A stretch of DNA of 63,680 nt from Winslowiella arboricola (GCF_025527015.1 NZ_JAODIM010000029.1:1-63680); one strand, 5' to 3'; shown: positions 38,667 through 49,529, counted from the stretch's first letter. Notes: generated by a model from the sequence alone, not told the origin. Numbers and translations are program-made.

Positions 38667-38885
38667 ATGACAGACAAAATCCTTACTAAAACTGATTACC
38701 TGATGCGTTTAAGACGCTGTCGTTCAATCGATACCCTTGAGCGAGTAATTGAAAAAAACAAATACGAATTATCTGACGACGAATTAGAAGTGTTTAATTC
38801 TGCTGCCGATCACCGCCTGGCAGAATTGACCATGAATAAACTTTACGACAAAGTCCCGGTTTCCGTCTGGAAATATGTACGGTAA
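38667..38885 (+). CDS. hha: Nucleoid modulator Hha
   Basis: 72 residues, nearly identical to enterobacterial Hha ([51 protein letters not shown]). It joins H-NS complexes to tune silencing of acquired and virulence genes. The Cys in LRRC is present. I chose the ATG at 38667 by homology. It is paired with tomB. Confidence 0.98.
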   Translation: MTDKILTKTDYLMRLRRCRSIDTLERVIEKNKYELSDDELEVFNSAADHRLAELTMNKLYDKVPVSVWKYVR

Positions 38886-38950
38886 AAGCATCTTCTGAAT
38901 ATTGTAAGTTTTGACTGAATAAAAAAGAGGGTAATGCGAGGGGCTGAATT

Positions 38951-39063
38951 GGTGGAGGCCCTGCCAGCGACATCCCGGCACACGCGTCACCTGCTGCGGC
39001 TGCTTCCTTCCGGATCTGACCGAGTTCACAAGTTAGCATTGCGGGAGCACCAACAGGGCCTCC
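38951..39063 (-). ncRNA. ffs: 4.5S RNA of the signal recognition particle
   Basis: 113 bases on the minus strand. The ends GGAGGCCCTGTTGG and GCAGGGCCTCC pair, and the Ffh-binding domain with the GGAAG tetraloop region (TCCGGAAGGAAGCAGCC) and GTGTGCCGGGATG are intact, as in E. coli ffs. A strong promoter lies upstream, leaving about 25 bases of 5' leader for RNase P removal. Confidence 0.98.
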
Positions 39064-39094
39064 ATTGACTGGCTCTAACCTTCAGAGCGCAGGC

Positions 39095-39123
39095 ATTATC
39101 AATGATGCCCCCGCCAATTGCAA
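39095..39123 (-). promoter_or_regulatory. ffs promoter
   Basis: TTGCAA (39118-39123), 17 bases, GATAAT (39095-39100) on the minus strand, then a GC-rich discriminator (TGCGCTC), as in stringently controlled stable-RNA promoters. Confidence 0.8.
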
Positions 39124-39357
39124 GCGCCCCTCCTGCGACCGTTGCTTTCTTGAACAGGTCACGCTTTTTAGTAGAATGTTCAGTCTGAAAAAACCTCGGT
39201 ATTCTCCTAAATATTCCCCATCAACGGGTGAATTTTCCGCAAGAAGTGGTCAATATCTCCGCGTTACGATCGCCTTTAATGGCTGCTGTGATTAAATTTA
39301 CTTTAGTATCGACGGGCTATCGATTAAGGTTTTATTATTATTCCCCCGGATATTGAT
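39124..39357. other. Region between ffs promoter and atl
   Basis: About 230 bases with no gene, no repeat and no terminator that I can support. It probably contains the atl promoter. Confidence 0.5.
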
Positions 39358-39669
39358 ATGTGCAATAACGACAACTTTCAGCAGCGCGTCTGGCAAATTA
39401 TCGCCGCGATACCCAGCGGTTGCGTCACTACCTATGGCGACATTGCCGGTCTGGCCGGATCGCCACGCGCCGCACGTCAGGTGGGCGGCATCCTGCGCCG
39501 CTTACCCGAAGGCAGCAAACTCCCGTGGCATCGCGTGATTAATCGTAAAGGCGAAATCTCGTTGATGGGTGATGATCTTGATCGCCAGCGTACGGCGCTG
39601 GAAGCGGAAGGTATTGAAGTCAGCAACGACGGGAAAATCTCGCTGTCGCGCTATCGCTGGCAGCCCTGA
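39358..39669 (+). CDS. ybaZ: Alkyltransferase-like protein Atl (YbaZ)
   Basis: 103 residues, the O6-alkylguanine-DNA alkyltransferase fold. The reactive Cys motif PCHRV reads PWHRV (Trp57), the hallmark of alkyltransferase-like proteins. They bind and flip O6-alkylguanine without repair and flag it for nucleotide excision repair. The Tyr and Arg finger region (VTTYGDIA...RAARQVGG) is present. The start used is ATG 39358; TTG or other upstream starts seem unlikely. Confidence 0.96.
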   Translation: MCNNDNFQQRVWQIIAAIPSGCVTTYGDIAGLAGSPRAARQVGGILRRLPEGSKLPWHRVINRKGEISLMGDDLDRQRTALEAEGIEVSNDGKISLSRYRWQP

Positions 39670-39715
39670 CAGCGGATGTTGCTGGCAAAGCATACGCCCT
39701 GCCAGCAATCGCCAG

Positions 39716-40273
39716 TCAGTAGCTGGTTGGCGCCGGTACTGATGAGGATGGCGTCACCTGCGTTGGCGAGGTTGATGGCACGGTGGTTGCCGCTCCGCTT
39801 TGCGCAGGCATGGCTACCGAAGGTACTGGCACCAGTAACAGTTCGGCTTTAGTGCCGCCACCGTTGATCACCGGTTTTACCGCTTCGGTGATAAATGCCA
39901 TTTTGCCATCAATGGTAATCGCGGCACTTAACAGAATACGCGCATTGGGCTGAATGTCGGCCGGGTTAAATGGCAGTACAAAACTGAATGGCGCCTGTTT
40001 GCCTTCGGTGCGCACTGCACGCTGCGACAACACTTTCGATGGCGCATCCGCAAGTGTTGCATCTGATAAGGTCACCGTTAATACCGCATCCGGCGGTAAC
40101 GCAATACGCTGACGAATATAGACTGAACCACTCACGTTTGGCTGCGCTATTGCCGCCTGCTGCCCTGCGGTCTTCGCGCCCAGCGTCGGGGTAGGAACAT
40201 CTGCACTTTTATCTGCACAACCTGCCAGAGCCACCGCCATGGCGGCGCCACTCATAAGATGCCAAAATTTCAT
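39716..40273 (-). CDS. ybaY: Lipoprotein YbaY
   Basis: 185 residues with a lipoprotein signal (lipobox LAGC, Cys19) and a YbaY-type beta-rich domain (VYIRQRIALPPDAVLTVTLSDATLADAPSKVL). A low-complexity Pro/Ser/Thr tail ends PAPTSY. It matches E. coli YbaY closely; in E. coli it is a general-stress lipoprotein of unknown action. The start at 40273 is preceded by AAGGAG; upstream frame extension is unsupported. Confidence 0.95.
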   Translation of the reverse strand: MKFWHLMSGAAMAVALAGCADKSADVPTPTLGAKTAGQQAAIAQPNVSGSVYIRQRIALPPDAVLTVTLSDATLADAPSKVLSQRAVRTEGKQAPFSFVLPFNPADIQPNARILLSAAITIDGKMAFITEAVKPVINGGGTKAELLLVPVPSVAMPAQSGAATTVPSTSPTQVTPSSSVPAPTSY

Positions 40274-40502
40274 TGATTTATTCTCCTTGCTTATTATCAA
40301 TGTGTTCCGCCAGTCAACAGGCAGAACCACGCTGTCAGCCAGCGTCACAAGCATAAGCCTGGCACAAGTTACTGCTTTTTTCCTGTTCACAACTTTTCAT
40401 CATCCCTGCATAAAAAAAGGAGGAGATTACGCTTTAACGCAGTTGACGATAACTGGTCGGATCTCGCAAACTGATCGCTGAACACTTTTCGAGGATGCTG
40501 CT

Positions 40503-41363
40503 ATGAGCCAGGCACTGCAAAACCTGCTAAATCTGCTTAATTTAGAAAAATTAGAAGAGGGCCTGTTTCGTGGCCAGAGTGAGGACTTAGGCCTGCGTCA
40601 GGTGTTTGGCGGTCAGGTGGTCGGACAGGCGCTGTATGCCGCCAAACAGACCGTCCCTGCTGAACGGATTATTCACTCATTTCATAGCTATTTTCTGCGC
40701 CCTGGCGACAGCCAGAAAGCGATTATTTATGATGTCGAGACCTTGCGTGACGGCAACAGCTTTAGCGCCCGTCGCGTTAGCGCCATCCAGAACGGTCAGC
40801 CAATTTTCTATATGACCGCCTCATTCCAGGCGCCGGAAAGCGGCTATGAGCATCAGAACAGCATGCCGTCAGTACCAGGCCCGGAGACACTGCCTTCTGA
40901 AACCGATATCGCTCATCAGCTGGCGGAGTTTATCCCGGAAAAAGCGCGCGAGAAGTTCCTGGCGGAAAAACCGCTGGAAATGCGCCCGGTGAAGTTTCAT
41001 AACCCGTTGCAGGGGCATGTCGATGAGCCGGTGCGTCAGGTGTGGTTTCGCGCCAATGGCCCGATGCCTGCCGATCCCGGAATCCATCAATATCTGCTGG
41101 GTTACGCCTCCGACTTCAACTTCTTACCGGTCGCACTGCAACCGCACGGCAAAGGCTTCCTTGAGCCGGGCATGCAGATAGCGACTATCGATCACTCGAT
41201 GTGGTTCCACCGCCCTTTCGATCTCAATCAGTGGCTGCTGTATAGCGTGGAGAGCACCTCAGCATCCGGCGCGCGGGGTTTTGTTCGTGGTCAGTTCTAT
41301 ACCCAGGACGGCACGCTGGTCGCCTCGACGGTTCAGGAAGGGGTAATGCGACTGCGCAGCTAA
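40503..41363 (+). CDS. tesB: Acyl-CoA thioesterase II TesB
   Basis: 286 residues, the length of E. coli TesB, with two fused hot-dog domains. Conserved catalytic surroundings include [10 protein letters not shown] in the first half and [10 protein letters not shown] (Asp near 204) in the second. It hydrolyses medium and long acyl-CoAs in the cytosol. It is divergent from ybaY. A shared terminator hairpin separates it from convergent amtB. Confidence 0.97.
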   Translation: MSQALQNLLNLLNLEKLEEGLFRGQSEDLGLRQVFGGQVVGQALYAAKQTVPAERIIHSFHSYFLRPGDSQKAIIYDVETLRDGNSFSARRVSAIQNGQPIFYMTASFQAPESGYEHQNSMPSVPGPETLPSETDIAHQLAEFIPEKAREKFLAEKPLEMRPVKFHNPLQGHVDEPVRQVWFRANGPMPADPGIHQYLLGYASDFNFLPVALQPHGKGFLEPGMQIATIDHSMWFHRPFDLNQWLLYSVESTSASGARGFVRGQFYTQDGTLVASTVQEGVMRLRS

Positions 41364-41380
41364 TCGCGATGCAATAAAAA

Positions 41381-41405
41381 AGGGCGATATCATCGATATC
41401 GCCCT
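41381..41405. terminator. Bidirectional terminator between tesB and amtB
   Basis: Arms AGGGCGATAT (41381-41390) and ATATCGCCCT (41396-41405) around CATCG. On the minus strand it is followed by six Ts, so it serves amtB best. On the plus strand a T-rich run follows only after some 15 bases. Confidence 0.9.
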
Positions 41406-41457
41406 GTTCGTATTTATATTTTTTTTAGCGCACTGCTCTCTTCGAGCGATTTCTCTG

Positions 41458-42744
41458 TTACTGGTTGTAAGCGTTTTCGCCGTGGCTGTTGACGTCCAGA
41501 CCTTCACGTTCCTGATCTTCCGGAACACGCAGACCGACAATCATATCCGCCAGTTTGAAGCCGATAAAGGCTACCACACCGGTCCAGACGATAGTGACGC
41601 CAACGCTGAACAGCTGAACCCAGACCTGATGGCCCATTGTCACGCCTTCTGCGTAGCCCACGCCGCCCAGTGAAGAGGAAGCGAACACACCGGTCAGAAT
41701 ACAGCCAACGATACCGCACACGCCGTGGACACCGAACACATCACAAGGGTCATCAACGCGCAGCCATTTTTTCAGGATGGTAACACCCCACAGACCGGCG
41801 ATACCGCCTGCGATACCGATAATCAATGCACCGCCCACACCGACGTAACCACATGCCGGGGTGATAGCAACCAGACCGGCAATCACGCCTGAGCTGGCGC
41901 CCAGCAGTGATGGCTTACCGCGGAACATCCACTCACCGAAGGTCCAGGCCAGTACCGCACCGGCTGTCGCCATCACGGTGTTCAGGAAGGCCAGCGCAGC
42001 AATTTCGTTAGCGGCACTTGCTGAACCGGCGTTAAAACCGAACCAGCCAACATACAGAATCGCCGTACCGGTAAAGACCATCGGCAGGTTGTGTGGTTTA
42101 AAGGCTTCTTTACCGAAACCAGCACGTTTGCCCAGCAGGTAAGCACCGACCAGACCCGCCACCGCGGCGTTAATATGCACTACTGTACCGCCAGCGAAGT
42201 CCATTGCGCCATCCTGAGCCAGGAAGCCGCCTGCCCATACCATATGTGCAATCGGCAGATAAGCCAGCGTCAGCCATACCACCACAAAAATCAGCACCGC
42301 GGAGAAGCGGATACGCTCAGCGATAGAACCAACAATCAGCCCCACGGTGATACAGGCAAACGAGCACTGAAACGCCACGTGAATATATTGATAGAAAGTG
42401 CCGGTCAACGCCGTCAGTTCGATCCCTTTCAGCATTGCCATGCTAAAGCCACCGAAGAAGGCATTACCTTCGCTGAAAGCCAGCGAGTAGCCATACAGCA
42501 TCCAGAGTACGCAGACCATTGAGAAGGTCACCGCCACCTGAGTCAGCATGGAAAGAACGTTTTTGCCGCGAAGCAGACCGCCGTAAAACAGCGCGATACC
42601 TGGTACAGACATAAAAAGCACCAGTGCGGTGCAAATCATCATAAATGCGTTATCAGCTTTATCTGCAACGGCAGGTGCAGCCATCGCGAGCGATGGTAAC
42701 AATGCCAGGCCTGCCAGACCCAACTTAGTCAGTACTTTATTCAT
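41458..42744 (-). CDS. amtB: Ammonium channel AmtB
   Basis: 428 residues, as in E. coli, with a cleavable signal peptide (about 1-22) and eleven membrane helices. The twin-His pore residues are in VVHINAAVAG and in FGVHGVCGIVG. It conducts ammonium when nitrogen is scarce and is blocked by unmodified GlnK. The start at 42744 aligns with E. coli. It is 34 bases after glnK and shares its sigma-54 promoter. Confidence 0.98.
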   Translation of the reverse strand: MNKVLTKLGLAGLALLPSLAMAAPAVADKADNAFMMICTALVLFMSVPGIALFYGGLLRGKNVLSMLTQVAVTFSMVCVLWMLYGYSLAFSEGNAFFGGFSMAMLKGIELTALTGTFYQYIHVAFQCSFACITVGLIVGSIAERIRFSAVLIFVVVWLTLAYLPIAHMVWAGGFLAQDGAMDFAGGTVVHINAAVAGLVGAYLLGKRAGFGKEAFKPHNLPMVFTGTAILYVGWFGFNAGSASAANEIAALAFLNTVMATAGAVLAWTFGEWMFRGKPSLLGASSGVIAGLVAITPACGYVGVGGALIIGIAGGIAGLWGVTILKKWLRVDDPCDVFGVHGVCGIVGCILTGVFASSSLGGVGYAEGVTMGHQVWVQLFSVGVTIVWTGVVAFIGFKLADMIVGLRVPEDQEREGLDVNSHGENAYNQ

Positions 42745-42778
42745 TTTATTCCATCCCTTCACAATTCAGAGCCCGAAA

Positions 42779-43117
42779 TTACAGCGCGGCTTCGTCTGTT
42801 TCGCCGGTACGTATACGGATTACACGCTGCAGTTCTGCAACGAAGATCTTACCGTCGCCAATTTTGCCCGTGTAGGCAGCTTTGCTAATCACATCAATAA
42901 CTTCATCGAGCTGATCGTCAGCAATAGCGATATCGATTTTTACTTTTGGCAGGAAATTCACGCTGTACTCTGCACCGCGATAAAGTTCTGCATGACCTTT
43001 CTGGCGACCAAACCCTTTCACCTCGGTGACGGTCAGCCCCTGAATGCCGATTGAAGATAATGCTTCACGCACATCTTCCAGTTTGAACGGTTTGATTACC
43101 ACGGTAACCAGCTTCAT
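42779..43117 (-). CDS. glnK: PII-type nitrogen regulator GlnK
   Basis: 112 residues with the T loop carrying the uridylylation site Tyr51 (GAEYSVNF). The PII fold binds ATP/ADP and 2-oxoglutarate, and the trimer plugs AmtB. GGAGGGG precedes the start at 43117; the open frame extends twelve codons further. It is the first gene of glnK-amtB, under the sigma-54 promoter at 43173-43187. Confidence 0.98.
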   Translation of the reverse strand: MKLVTVVIKPFKLEDVREALSSIGIQGLTVTEVKGFGRQKGHAELYRGAEYSVNFLPKVKIDIAIADDQLDEVIDVISKAAYTGKIGDGKIFVAELQRVIRIRTGETDEAAL

Positions 43118-43172
43118 AGAATCCCCTCCAGGTAGATAATTTGTTTGCCACACCCGACTCGGATTGATTAAA

Positions 43173-43187
43173 GCAAAGCCTGTGCCA
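43173..43187 (-). promoter_or_regulatory. Sigma-54 promoter of glnK-amtB
   Basis: TGGCAC-N5-TTGC on the minus strand, a perfect -24/-12 element, 56 bases before the glnK start. Activation by NtrC under nitrogen limitation is expected. The hairpin at 43294-43314 also fits the NtrC-site pattern (see findings). Confidence 0.95.
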
Positions 43188-43287
43188 CAAATTAAAAAGA
43201 CGAAAATTTCAGGGAATTAGCCAGACGGCGACTGATGCCGGGCTGTGACAGCGATCATCATTACCCGCAGGACGCCAGTGAACGGGC

Positions 43288-43314
43288 AAAAAAAACGCAC
43301 CATAAAGGTGCGTT
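43288..43314 (-). terminator. Terminator of mdlAB (also resembles an NtrC site)
   Basis: On the minus strand, AACGCACC (43314-43307) pairs with GGTGCGTT (43301-43294) around TTTAT, followed by a run of Ts. It lies 69 bases past the mdlB stop. The stem core GCACC-N5-GGTGC also matches the NtrC binding consensus, about 110 bases upstream of the sigma-54 promoter. Confidence 0.85.
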
Positions 43315-43382
43315 ACGCGTTAACAGAGTGCATCAATATAGACGTTTCCGAAAAAACTGAGCAAAAAAGGTGCAAACTGAGT

Positions 43383-45152
43383 TTATGCTTCTGCAGCAAT
43401 GCCCGACGTAAGTTCATCGCCTGCCAGCTGTAACTGGTACATCTGCCAGTAACGCCCCTGCTCAGCCAGCAGCTGGCGATGGTTGCCCTGCTCCACGGCC
43501 TGACCACGATGCAGCACCAGAATGCTGTCCGCTTCGGTAATGGTCGACAGACGATGGGCAATCACCACCAGCGTGGTCTGCTGGCGTATGGCGCGCAGTG
43601 CGCGCTGAATTGCCTGTTCGGTACCGGAATCGATATTGGCGGTGGCTTCATCAAGGATCAGGATTTGCGGTGACGCCACCAGTACGCGCGCCATTGCCAG
43701 CAGCTGCTTCTGCCCTACGGAGAGATTATTGCCCTGCTCACCCAGGCGGGTATAAATGCCGTCCGCCAGGCCAGCAGCCAGTTCGGCCAGCTGCACCGTC
43801 TCCAGCGCCTGCCACACCTGCTGTTCACTGATATCACGCCCAAGAGTGACATTGGCGAAGAAACTGTCGGCCAGCACCACCGGATCCTGCTGCACCATCG
43901 CAACGCCCTGCCGCAGTACCTGATGGCTGAGGCTGCTAAGCGGGCGGCCATCGAGATTAATTTCACCCTGCTTTAACGGGTAGTAACCCATCAGCAAATT
44001 CGCCAGCGTACTTTTGCCACTGCCGGTATGCCCCACCAGCGCCATAAAATGGCGCGATGGCACCTGCAGATTGATATCGCTGAGGACATTGCGGTCATCG
44101 CGATAGGCGAAGCTAAGGTTTTTCACCTCAATGCTGCCGCTGGTCAGTGGCCGCTTATCGTCGCCATACAGCTGACGCGGCGCATCCATCAGTTCGAAAA
44201 TACGCTCACCGGCCACCACCGCCTGTTGCAGCATTGACTGCTGGGTGGTGAGTTCAATCAGCGGTTCATTCAGGCGTCCGAGATAGTTGATAAAGGCATA
44301 CAGCACCCCGACTTCAATACTGCCCACCGAGGAGAAACCAAACAGCATCATCAGCCCGCACAGGATCATTGCCGAGAACAGGCTCAGCAACGGGCGCAGC
44401 AGAAAGCCATCCAGCCGCAGCGTCTGCATGCGCGCCAGATAGTGCGAACGGCTGGCTTCGCCCATCCGCTCACCAAAGCGCGCCTGCTGGCGGAACTGCT
44501 GGATCACACTCATACCGTTAATGACTTCGTTAAAGCCATTGTTGATATCCGCCAGATAGCTGCGCACGCGGCGCACAATCGGCGTGCTGTAACGCTGATA
44601 GATTAGCATCACGGTGATTACCGCCGGGAAAATAGTGATTGCCACCAGCGCCATCCGCCAGTCAAGGCTGAACATCGCCACCAGCATCGCGCCAATCAGC
44701 GCGGCGCTGCGCAACACTGTCGCCACTACCGTCACGTAGAGATCACGCACCACTTCGGTATCGTTGGTCACACGCGAGATAATCTGCCCCACCGGCTGGG
44801 TATCGAACGCGCTCAGCGGCTGACGCAGCGCGGCATCCATCACATCGCTGCGCAGACGCTGTACCACACCCACCGCCGCCTGATTAAACAGCAGCGCCTG
44901 GATATAGTGCAGCGTCGCCGCCAGCACCTGCAGCAGAATATATCCCGCAACAAGACCGACCACGATCCCCAGCGGCATCTGATGCTTCGCCACCATATTA
45001 TCGATAAAGTAGCTCACCAGAATCGGCCCCAGCACTTCAGCTGCCGCGGCAACCCACAGCAGCGCCACCGCGATGCCCAGAGATTTACGCCACGGTTTGC
45101 CATAGGCCAGCAAGCGTTTAATGGTAGGCCAGAGCTGCGCCAGACTAGTCAT
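43383..45152 (-). CDS. mdlB: Heterodimeric ABC multidrug exporter subunit MdlB
   Basis: 589 residues: six membrane helices (about 20-300) fused to an ABC ATPase with Walker [10 protein letters not shown], signature LSVGQKQ and Walker [13 protein letters not shown]. The signature Ser-Val-Gly deviates from the usual LSGGQ, as in E. coli MdlB. It pairs with MdlA. Its start (45152) overlaps the mdlA stop by 8 bases. The transported substrate is not firmly known. Confidence 0.96.
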   Translation of the reverse strand: MTSLAQLWPTIKRLLAYGKPWRKSLGIAVALLWVAAAAEVLGPILVSYFIDNMVAKHQMPLGIVVGLVAGYILLQVLAATLHYIQALLFNQAAVGVVQRLRSDVMDAALRQPLSAFDTQPVGQIISRVTNDTEVVRDLYVTVVATVLRSAALIGAMLVAMFSLDWRMALVAITIFPAVITVMLIYQRYSTPIVRRVRSYLADINNGFNEVINGMSVIQQFRQQARFGERMGEASRSHYLARMQTLRLDGFLLRPLLSLFSAMILCGLMMLFGFSSVGSIEVGVLYAFINYLGRLNEPLIELTTQQSMLQQAVVAGERIFELMDAPRQLYGDDKRPLTSGSIEVKNLSFAYRDDRNVLSDINLQVPSRHFMALVGHTGSGKSTLANLLMGYYPLKQGEINLDGRPLSSLSHQVLRQGVAMVQQDPVVLADSFFANVTLGRDISEQQVWQALETVQLAELAAGLADGIYTRLGEQGNNLSVGQKQLLAMARVLVASPQILILDEATANIDSGTEQAIQRALRAIRQQTTLVVIAHRLSTITEADSILVLHRGQAVEQGNHRQLLAEQGRYWQMYQLQLAGDELTSGIAAEA

Positions 45153-46914
45153 GCGGCACTCCCTTTTCGTTCTCATCGTCGTCCAGTGCCGCTTCCAGCT
45201 GCTGATAGCGATACATATCGCTGTACCAGCCCGGCTGGCCGGCTAACAGCTCATGACTGCCGCGTTGCGCCACCACGCCATGCTGCATAACCAGAATTTC
45301 ATTCGCTTCGGTCAGTGCCGACAGACGATGGGCGCTGATAATCACCGTGCGCCCTTCACCCCAGTTGCGAAGATTGTGCAGAATCTGATGTTCGGTACGG
45401 CCATCGACCGCCGATAGCGCATCATCCAGCAGCAGAATCTCGGCATTTAACAGCAGCGCACGTGCGATCGAAATTCGCTGTTTCTGTCCGCCGGAGAGCA
45501 TTACGCCGCGCTCGCCCACTTCGGTGTCATAGCCCTGCGGCAGGCGCAGAATATCCTCATGGACGCTGGCCAGCCGCGCCACCTGCTCAATATCACTTTG
45601 CGTGGCATTCGGGCGACCCAGCGCAATATTGTTAGCTACCGTATCGGAGAACAGGAACGGGGTTTGGCTCACCACCGCCAGCCGGCTACGCCAGCCGTCA
45701 ATGCGGAGTTGGGTTAGCGGGATGCCATGGTAACGAATATCCCCCTGCGCGCTGTCAAAGTGGCGCTGAATCAGGCTTAACAGCGTGCTTTTACCGGCGC
45801 CAGTCGGGCCACACAGCCCCAGCATCTGCCCCGGCTTCAGATTGAGATTGATATTGCGCAGTGATGGCTGCTTACTGCCCGGATAGGTAAATTCGCGAAT
45901 CGCCACCTGCAACAGGCCACGTCCTTCCGGCAGAATTTTGTCGCCATCCTTCACCGTCGGCACTTCGGTCAGTAATGAACGAATACGGCTCCAGGCCGCG
46001 CTGCCGCGTTCGACGATATTAAACATCCATGCCAGCGCCAGCATTGGCCAGATCATCAGACCAAGGTACATCACAAAACTGGTCAGCTGGCCGAGTGTCA
46101 TCTCACCCTGCCACACCAGCCAGCTGCCACCACCAATCGCCAGCAGATTTGACATGCCAATCGCGATATAGATGGTAGGGTCGAAACGCGCATCCACGCG
46201 CGCTACGCGCATATTTTTCTCGCCGGTGTCACGGGCAATCGCGGAGAACTGTGCGGACTGGTGATCTTCAAGGCCAAAGGCTTTGATCATGCGGATACTG
46301 GTCAGGCTCTCCTGGGTTTGATCGTTAAGCGAGGAGAAAGCCGCCTGCGCCAGTTTGAAACGGTTATGCAGCTGATCGCCATAGCGTTTAATCACCAGTG
46401 CCATCACCGGCATCGGCAACAGCGCCAGCAGGGTTAACTGCCAGCTAATCTGGGTGCTCATCACAATCAGCACCGCCAGCCCCATTACCAGCGAATCCAC
46501 CAGCGTCAGCACGCCTTCGCCAGCGGCGAACACCACGCGGTCCACATCATTGGTGGCGCGCGCAATCAGATCGCCGGTGCGGTGGCGCAGATAAAACTCG
46601 GGATGCTGACGACTTAGCTGGCGATAGAAGTCTTCGCGCAGCTCAACCGCCAGTTGATAAGAAGCACCAAACAACAATACGCGCCAGACGTAGCGCAGCA
46701 GATAGACCACCACGGCGGTGACCAGCATCGCGCCAATCCACATCAGAATCTGCCCAACGCCCATATGTCGCTGTGTGACGCCATCGACGATTTCACCGAC
46801 CACCTTCGGCGGCAGCAGCTGTAAAATCGCTATCACAATTAACAAAGAAACCGCGCCAAGATACCGACGCCACTCCCGGGCAAAATACCAACTTAATTGG
46901 CTAAACAATCGCAC
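45145..46914 (-). CDS. mdlA: Heterodimeric ABC multidrug exporter subunit MdlA
   Basis: 589 residues: membrane domain (about 15-300), then ATPase with Walker [10 protein letters not shown], signature LSGGQKQR and Walker [13 protein letters not shown]. In the Walker B region Asp replaces the catalytic Glu (LLDD). One degenerate site is typical for heterodimeric exporters. It is the upstream member of mdlAB and lies 47 bases after decR on the same strand, possibly in one transcript. Confidence 0.96.
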   Translation of the reverse strand: MRLFSQLSWYFAREWRRYLGAVSLLIVIAILQLLPPKVVGEIVDGVTQRHMGVGQILMWIGAMLVTAVVVYLLRYVWRVLLFGASYQLAVELREDFYRQLSRQHPEFYLRHRTGDLIARATNDVDRVVFAAGEGVLTLVDSLVMGLAVLIVMSTQISWQLTLLALLPMPVMALVIKRYGDQLHNRFKLAQAAFSSLNDQTQESLTSIRMIKAFGLEDHQSAQFSAIARDTGEKNMRVARVDARFDPTIYIAIGMSNLLAIGGGSWLVWQGEMTLGQLTSFVMYLGLMIWPMLALAWMFNIVERGSAAWSRIRSLLTEVPTVKDGDKILPEGRGLLQVAIREFTYPGSKQPSLRNINLNLKPGQMLGLCGPTGAGKSTLLSLIQRHFDSAQGDIRYHGIPLTQLRIDGWRSRLAVVSQTPFLFSDTVANNIALGRPNATQSDIEQVARLASVHEDILRLPQGYDTEVGERGVMLSGGQKQRISIARALLLNAEILLLDDALSAVDGRTEHQILHNLRNWGEGRTVIISAHRLSALTEANEILVMQHGVVAQRGSHELLAGQPGWYSDMYRYQQLEAALDDDENEKGVPHD

Positions 46915-46961
46915 GCAATATGTCCTGAACTGGGAAAAGGAGGCGAAAAACCTCCATTAAA

Positions 46962-47423
46962 TTAAGGATTCACCGGCAAAGCCGTGGTGTATTTTATCTC
47001 TTCCATGGCAAAACTCGAAGTGACATCGATTAATCCCGGAACGCCATTCACTAATCGTTTGTAAAATGCGTCATAGCATTTCATATCCGCCACCTGAATC
47101 CGCAGCAGATAGTCGTATTCGCCTGCCATGCGATAAAAAGCCATCACTTCCGGCAGGCTTTGCACCACGTCAACAAACTGCTGATACCAGGCGCTGCTGT
47201 GCTGCTGGGTTTTGATCAACATAAAGGCGGTTAATGACAGGCCAATTTTGTCGCCATCCAGTAGCGCCACTTTGCCACGAATTATGCCGTCATCTTCCAA
47301 CTTTTTCAGCCGTTTCCAGCACGGCGTGGTGGTCAGATTAACCGCATCGGCCAGTGCCTGCAGCGAAAGCGTGCAATCCTGTTGCAACAGCGCCAGCAGT
47401 TTACGGTCAGTTTTATCTAACAT
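46962..47423 (-). CDS. decR: Lrp/AsnC-family cysteine-responsive regulator DecR (YbaO/CcdR)
   Basis: 153 residues: AsnC-type helix-turn-helix ([28 protein letters not shown], about 21-48) and a RAM ligand-binding domain. E. coli DecR (YbaO) senses cysteine and activates its detoxification. In Pantoea the orthologue (CcdR, from memory) activates a divergent cysteine desulfhydrase gene. Exactly that layout is seen here, with a 113-base divergent region. Confidence 0.95.
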   Translation of the reverse strand: MLDKTDRKLLALLQQDCTLSLQALADAVNLTTTPCWKRLKKLEDDGIIRGKVALLDGDKIGLSLTAFMLIKTQQHSSAWYQQFVDVVQSLPEVMAFYRMAGEYDYLLRIQVADMKCYDAFYKRLVNGVPGLIDVTSSFAMEEIKYTTALPVNP

Positions 47424-47536
47424 ACGCCAACTCCGGAGAAAGGTTTTCTCTAATCAGGCCATTATACAGTAAAGAAGATAAACCTTTTTTCCTCTGAATG
47501 CCTTACTCTTGCTGCACGATTATCAGGAGCCAGATC

Positions 47537-48571
47537 ATGAGCAGCCAGTGGGTAAAGCACGCAATTAACGAAATTAACGCCGACTTTCAGCGTTCCGCTG
47601 ATACGCATCTGATCCGTCTGGCTTTACCTGATTTTCCCGGTATCTGGCTCTATTTAAAAGATGAGAGCACCCATCCTACCGGAAGCCTGAAGCACCGTCT
47701 GGCCCGCTCGCTATTTTTATATGGTTTAAGTAATGGCTGGATCAAACAGGATCGGCCGATTATTGAAGCGTCTTCAGGCAGTACCGCGGTATCGGAAGCC
47801 TGGTTTGCCCGCCTGATTGGTGTGCCGTTTATTGCGGTGATGCCAGCCAGCACCGCCAGACGTAAGGTTGAGCAGATCACTTTCTATGGTGGCCAGTGTC
47901 ACTTTGTCAGCGATCCCTGTCAGCTGTATGCCGAATCCGAGCGCCTGGCGCGTGACCTGGACGGCCACTTTATGGATCAGTTTACCTATGCCGAACGCGC
48001 CACCGACTGGCGCGGCAATAATAATATCGCCGGCAGCATTTTCCACCAGATGAGCAGTGAGCCGTTTCCGATCCCGGACACCATCGTCATGAGTGCTGGC
48101 ACCGGCGGCACCTCGGCCACTATTGGTCGCTATCTGCGCTATCAGGGACATAACACCCGGCTGTTAGTGGTAGATCCGCAAAACTCCGTGTTCTTCGATT
48201 ACTGGCAGCAACGGGATCCGACCCTGACCAGCGCCACGGGTAGCCGGATTGAAGGTATTGGCCGCCCGCGCGTCGAGCCGTCGTTTATCCCGGATGTGAT
48301 TGATGCGATGCTGAAAGTGCCGGATGGCGCCAGTATTGCGGCGATGCTGTGGCTGGAAAAACAATTGGGCCGCAAAGCGGGCGCGTCGACCGGCACTAAT
48401 ATCTGGGGCGCGCTACAGGTCGCCAGAGAAATGCGCGAGCAGGGCCGTCAGGGAGCGATTGTCACCCTGCTGTGTGACAGCGGCGAACGCTATCTCGACA
48501 GCTATTATCATGCCGACTGGGTGCGGGAACATATTGGTGATATCAGCCCATGGCAGCAGGCGCTGGCATAA
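47537..48571 (+). CDS. ccdA: PLP-dependent cysteine desulfhydrase, CcdA-like
   Basis: 344 residues, fold type II PLP enzyme of the cysteine synthase family. The PLP Lys lies in HPTGSLKHR (about 51), the substrate loop in EASSGSTA, and the Gly-rich phosphate loop in [11 protein letters not shown] recall a cysteine-inducible desulfhydrase CcdA of Pantoea ananatis encoded beside an Lrp-type regulator; layout and family match. E. coli lacks this gene here. ATG 47537 follows CAGGAGC. The call is strong for family, moderate for the reaction. Confidence 0.85.
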   Translation: MSSQWVKHAINEINADFQRSADTHLIRLALPDFPGIWLYLKDESTHPTGSLKHRLARSLFLYGLSNGWIKQDRPIIEASSGSTAVSEAWFARLIGVPFIAVMPASTARRKVEQITFYGGQCHFVSDPCQLYAESERLARDLDGHFMDQFTYAERATDWRGNNNIAGSIFHQMSSEPFPIPDTIVMSAGTGGTSATIGRYLRYQGHNTRLLVVDPQNSVFFDYWQQRDPTLTSATGSRIEGIGRPRVEPSFIPDVIDAMLKVPDGASIAAMLWLEKQLGRKAGASTGTNIWGALQVAREMREQGRQGAIVTLLCDSGERYLDSYYHADWVREHIGDISPWQQALA

Positions 48572-48595
48572 AAAAGCCGGACAATCCTGTCCGGC
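48570..48595. terminator. Terminator between ccdA-like gene and cof
   Basis: Arms GCCGGACA (48576-48583) and TGTCCGGC (48588-48595), loop ATCC. On the minus strand six Ts follow, so it ends cof transcripts. It directly adjoins the ccdA-like stop. Confidence 0.88.
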
Positions 48596-48608
48596 GGGCT
48601 GCGAAACC

Positions 48609-49430
48609 TCAGAATTCGGGGGAATAATTGAGATGTGGTGTGGTCAGCCAGTGATTAAGATAATGCGAAACTCCCTGTGTCGCGCAATGTCCGATAACCG
48701 GTAAATGCGGCAGTGCATTTTTCAGCTGATGCATGGCGTTGCCCATAATAAAACCCCGCCCCACTGCCGCCAGCATTTCACGATCGTTCATGGCATCGCC
48801 AAAGGCCATACAATCGGCCATCGTCAGGCCGAGATGGTTGCTCAGAAAATTCAGCGCGGTGCCTTTATTGCAGTTAACCGGCAACACTTCCAGACACTCC
48901 CAGGCTGAGAAGCAGAGATGCGCGCGGTCGCCCAGCGCTTCGCTAAGCTGGATTTCCAGCCGGCGCAGCTCCTCGTGTTCAGCAATAAAACAAATTTTCG
49001 TCACCTGATCCGCCGGGATCTGGCGTACATCCGCAAGCTGATAAGTAAAGCCGCTGATCAGATGCGCCTGCAATATTTCCGGCAGCTCGCTGCCCGTGAA
49101 CCAGCCATCATCGTTAAATACATGCATGGTGGCGGTGGTGTCCCATTGGGTATCCGTAACCTGACGGGCGATTTCCGGCGGCAGATCGTTGCCAAACAGT
49201 CGCTCGCCATTCACCGCATTGACGCGGGTGCCGTTGCCGGTAATCAGCCAGGCATCCAGCTCCAGTTCCGCTGCCAGAATTTTCATCTCCAGCAGATGCC
49301 TGCCAGTGGCGAAAGCCAGAATCACCTGCTTTTCCTGTAATGCGCGTAGTGCCGCTATCGTCTCTTTACCCAACTGGTGATTAGGCAGTAACAGGGTGCC
49401 ATCCATATCAAAAGCAGCTAAACGCGACAT
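48609..49430 (-). CDS. cof: HMP-PP phosphatase Cof
   Basis: 273 residues, a HAD-superfamily Cof-type phosphatase. Motif I is DMDGTLL (Asp8/Asp10), motif II is in the TGNGTR region, and motif IV is GDAMND near 219. In E. coli Cof hydrolyses 4-amino-2-methyl-5-hydroxymethylpyrimidine pyrophosphate and other phosphates. Length and N terminus match E. coli. Confidence 0.96.
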   Translation of the reverse strand: MSRLAAFDMDGTLLLPNHQLGKETIAALRALQEKQVILAFATGRHLLEMKILAAELELDAWLITGNGTRVNAVNGERLFGNDLPPEIARQVTDTQWDTTATMHVFNDDGWFTGSELPEILQAHLISGFTYQLADVRQIPADQVTKICFIAEHEELRRLEIQLSEALGDRAHLCFSAWECLEVLPVNCNKGTALNFLSNHLGLTMADCMAFGDAMNDREMLAAVGRGFIMGNAMHQLKNALPHLPVIGHCATQGVSHYLNHWLTTPHLNYSPEF

Positions 49431-49529
49431 CTTATCTCCTGGCAGTGATGAAATTACGACATCAGAGTATCACCTGGTAATTGCGGAACTAATAGTGAAT
49501 ACTTTGTGAAAACCATTCCGGGTTTAACT

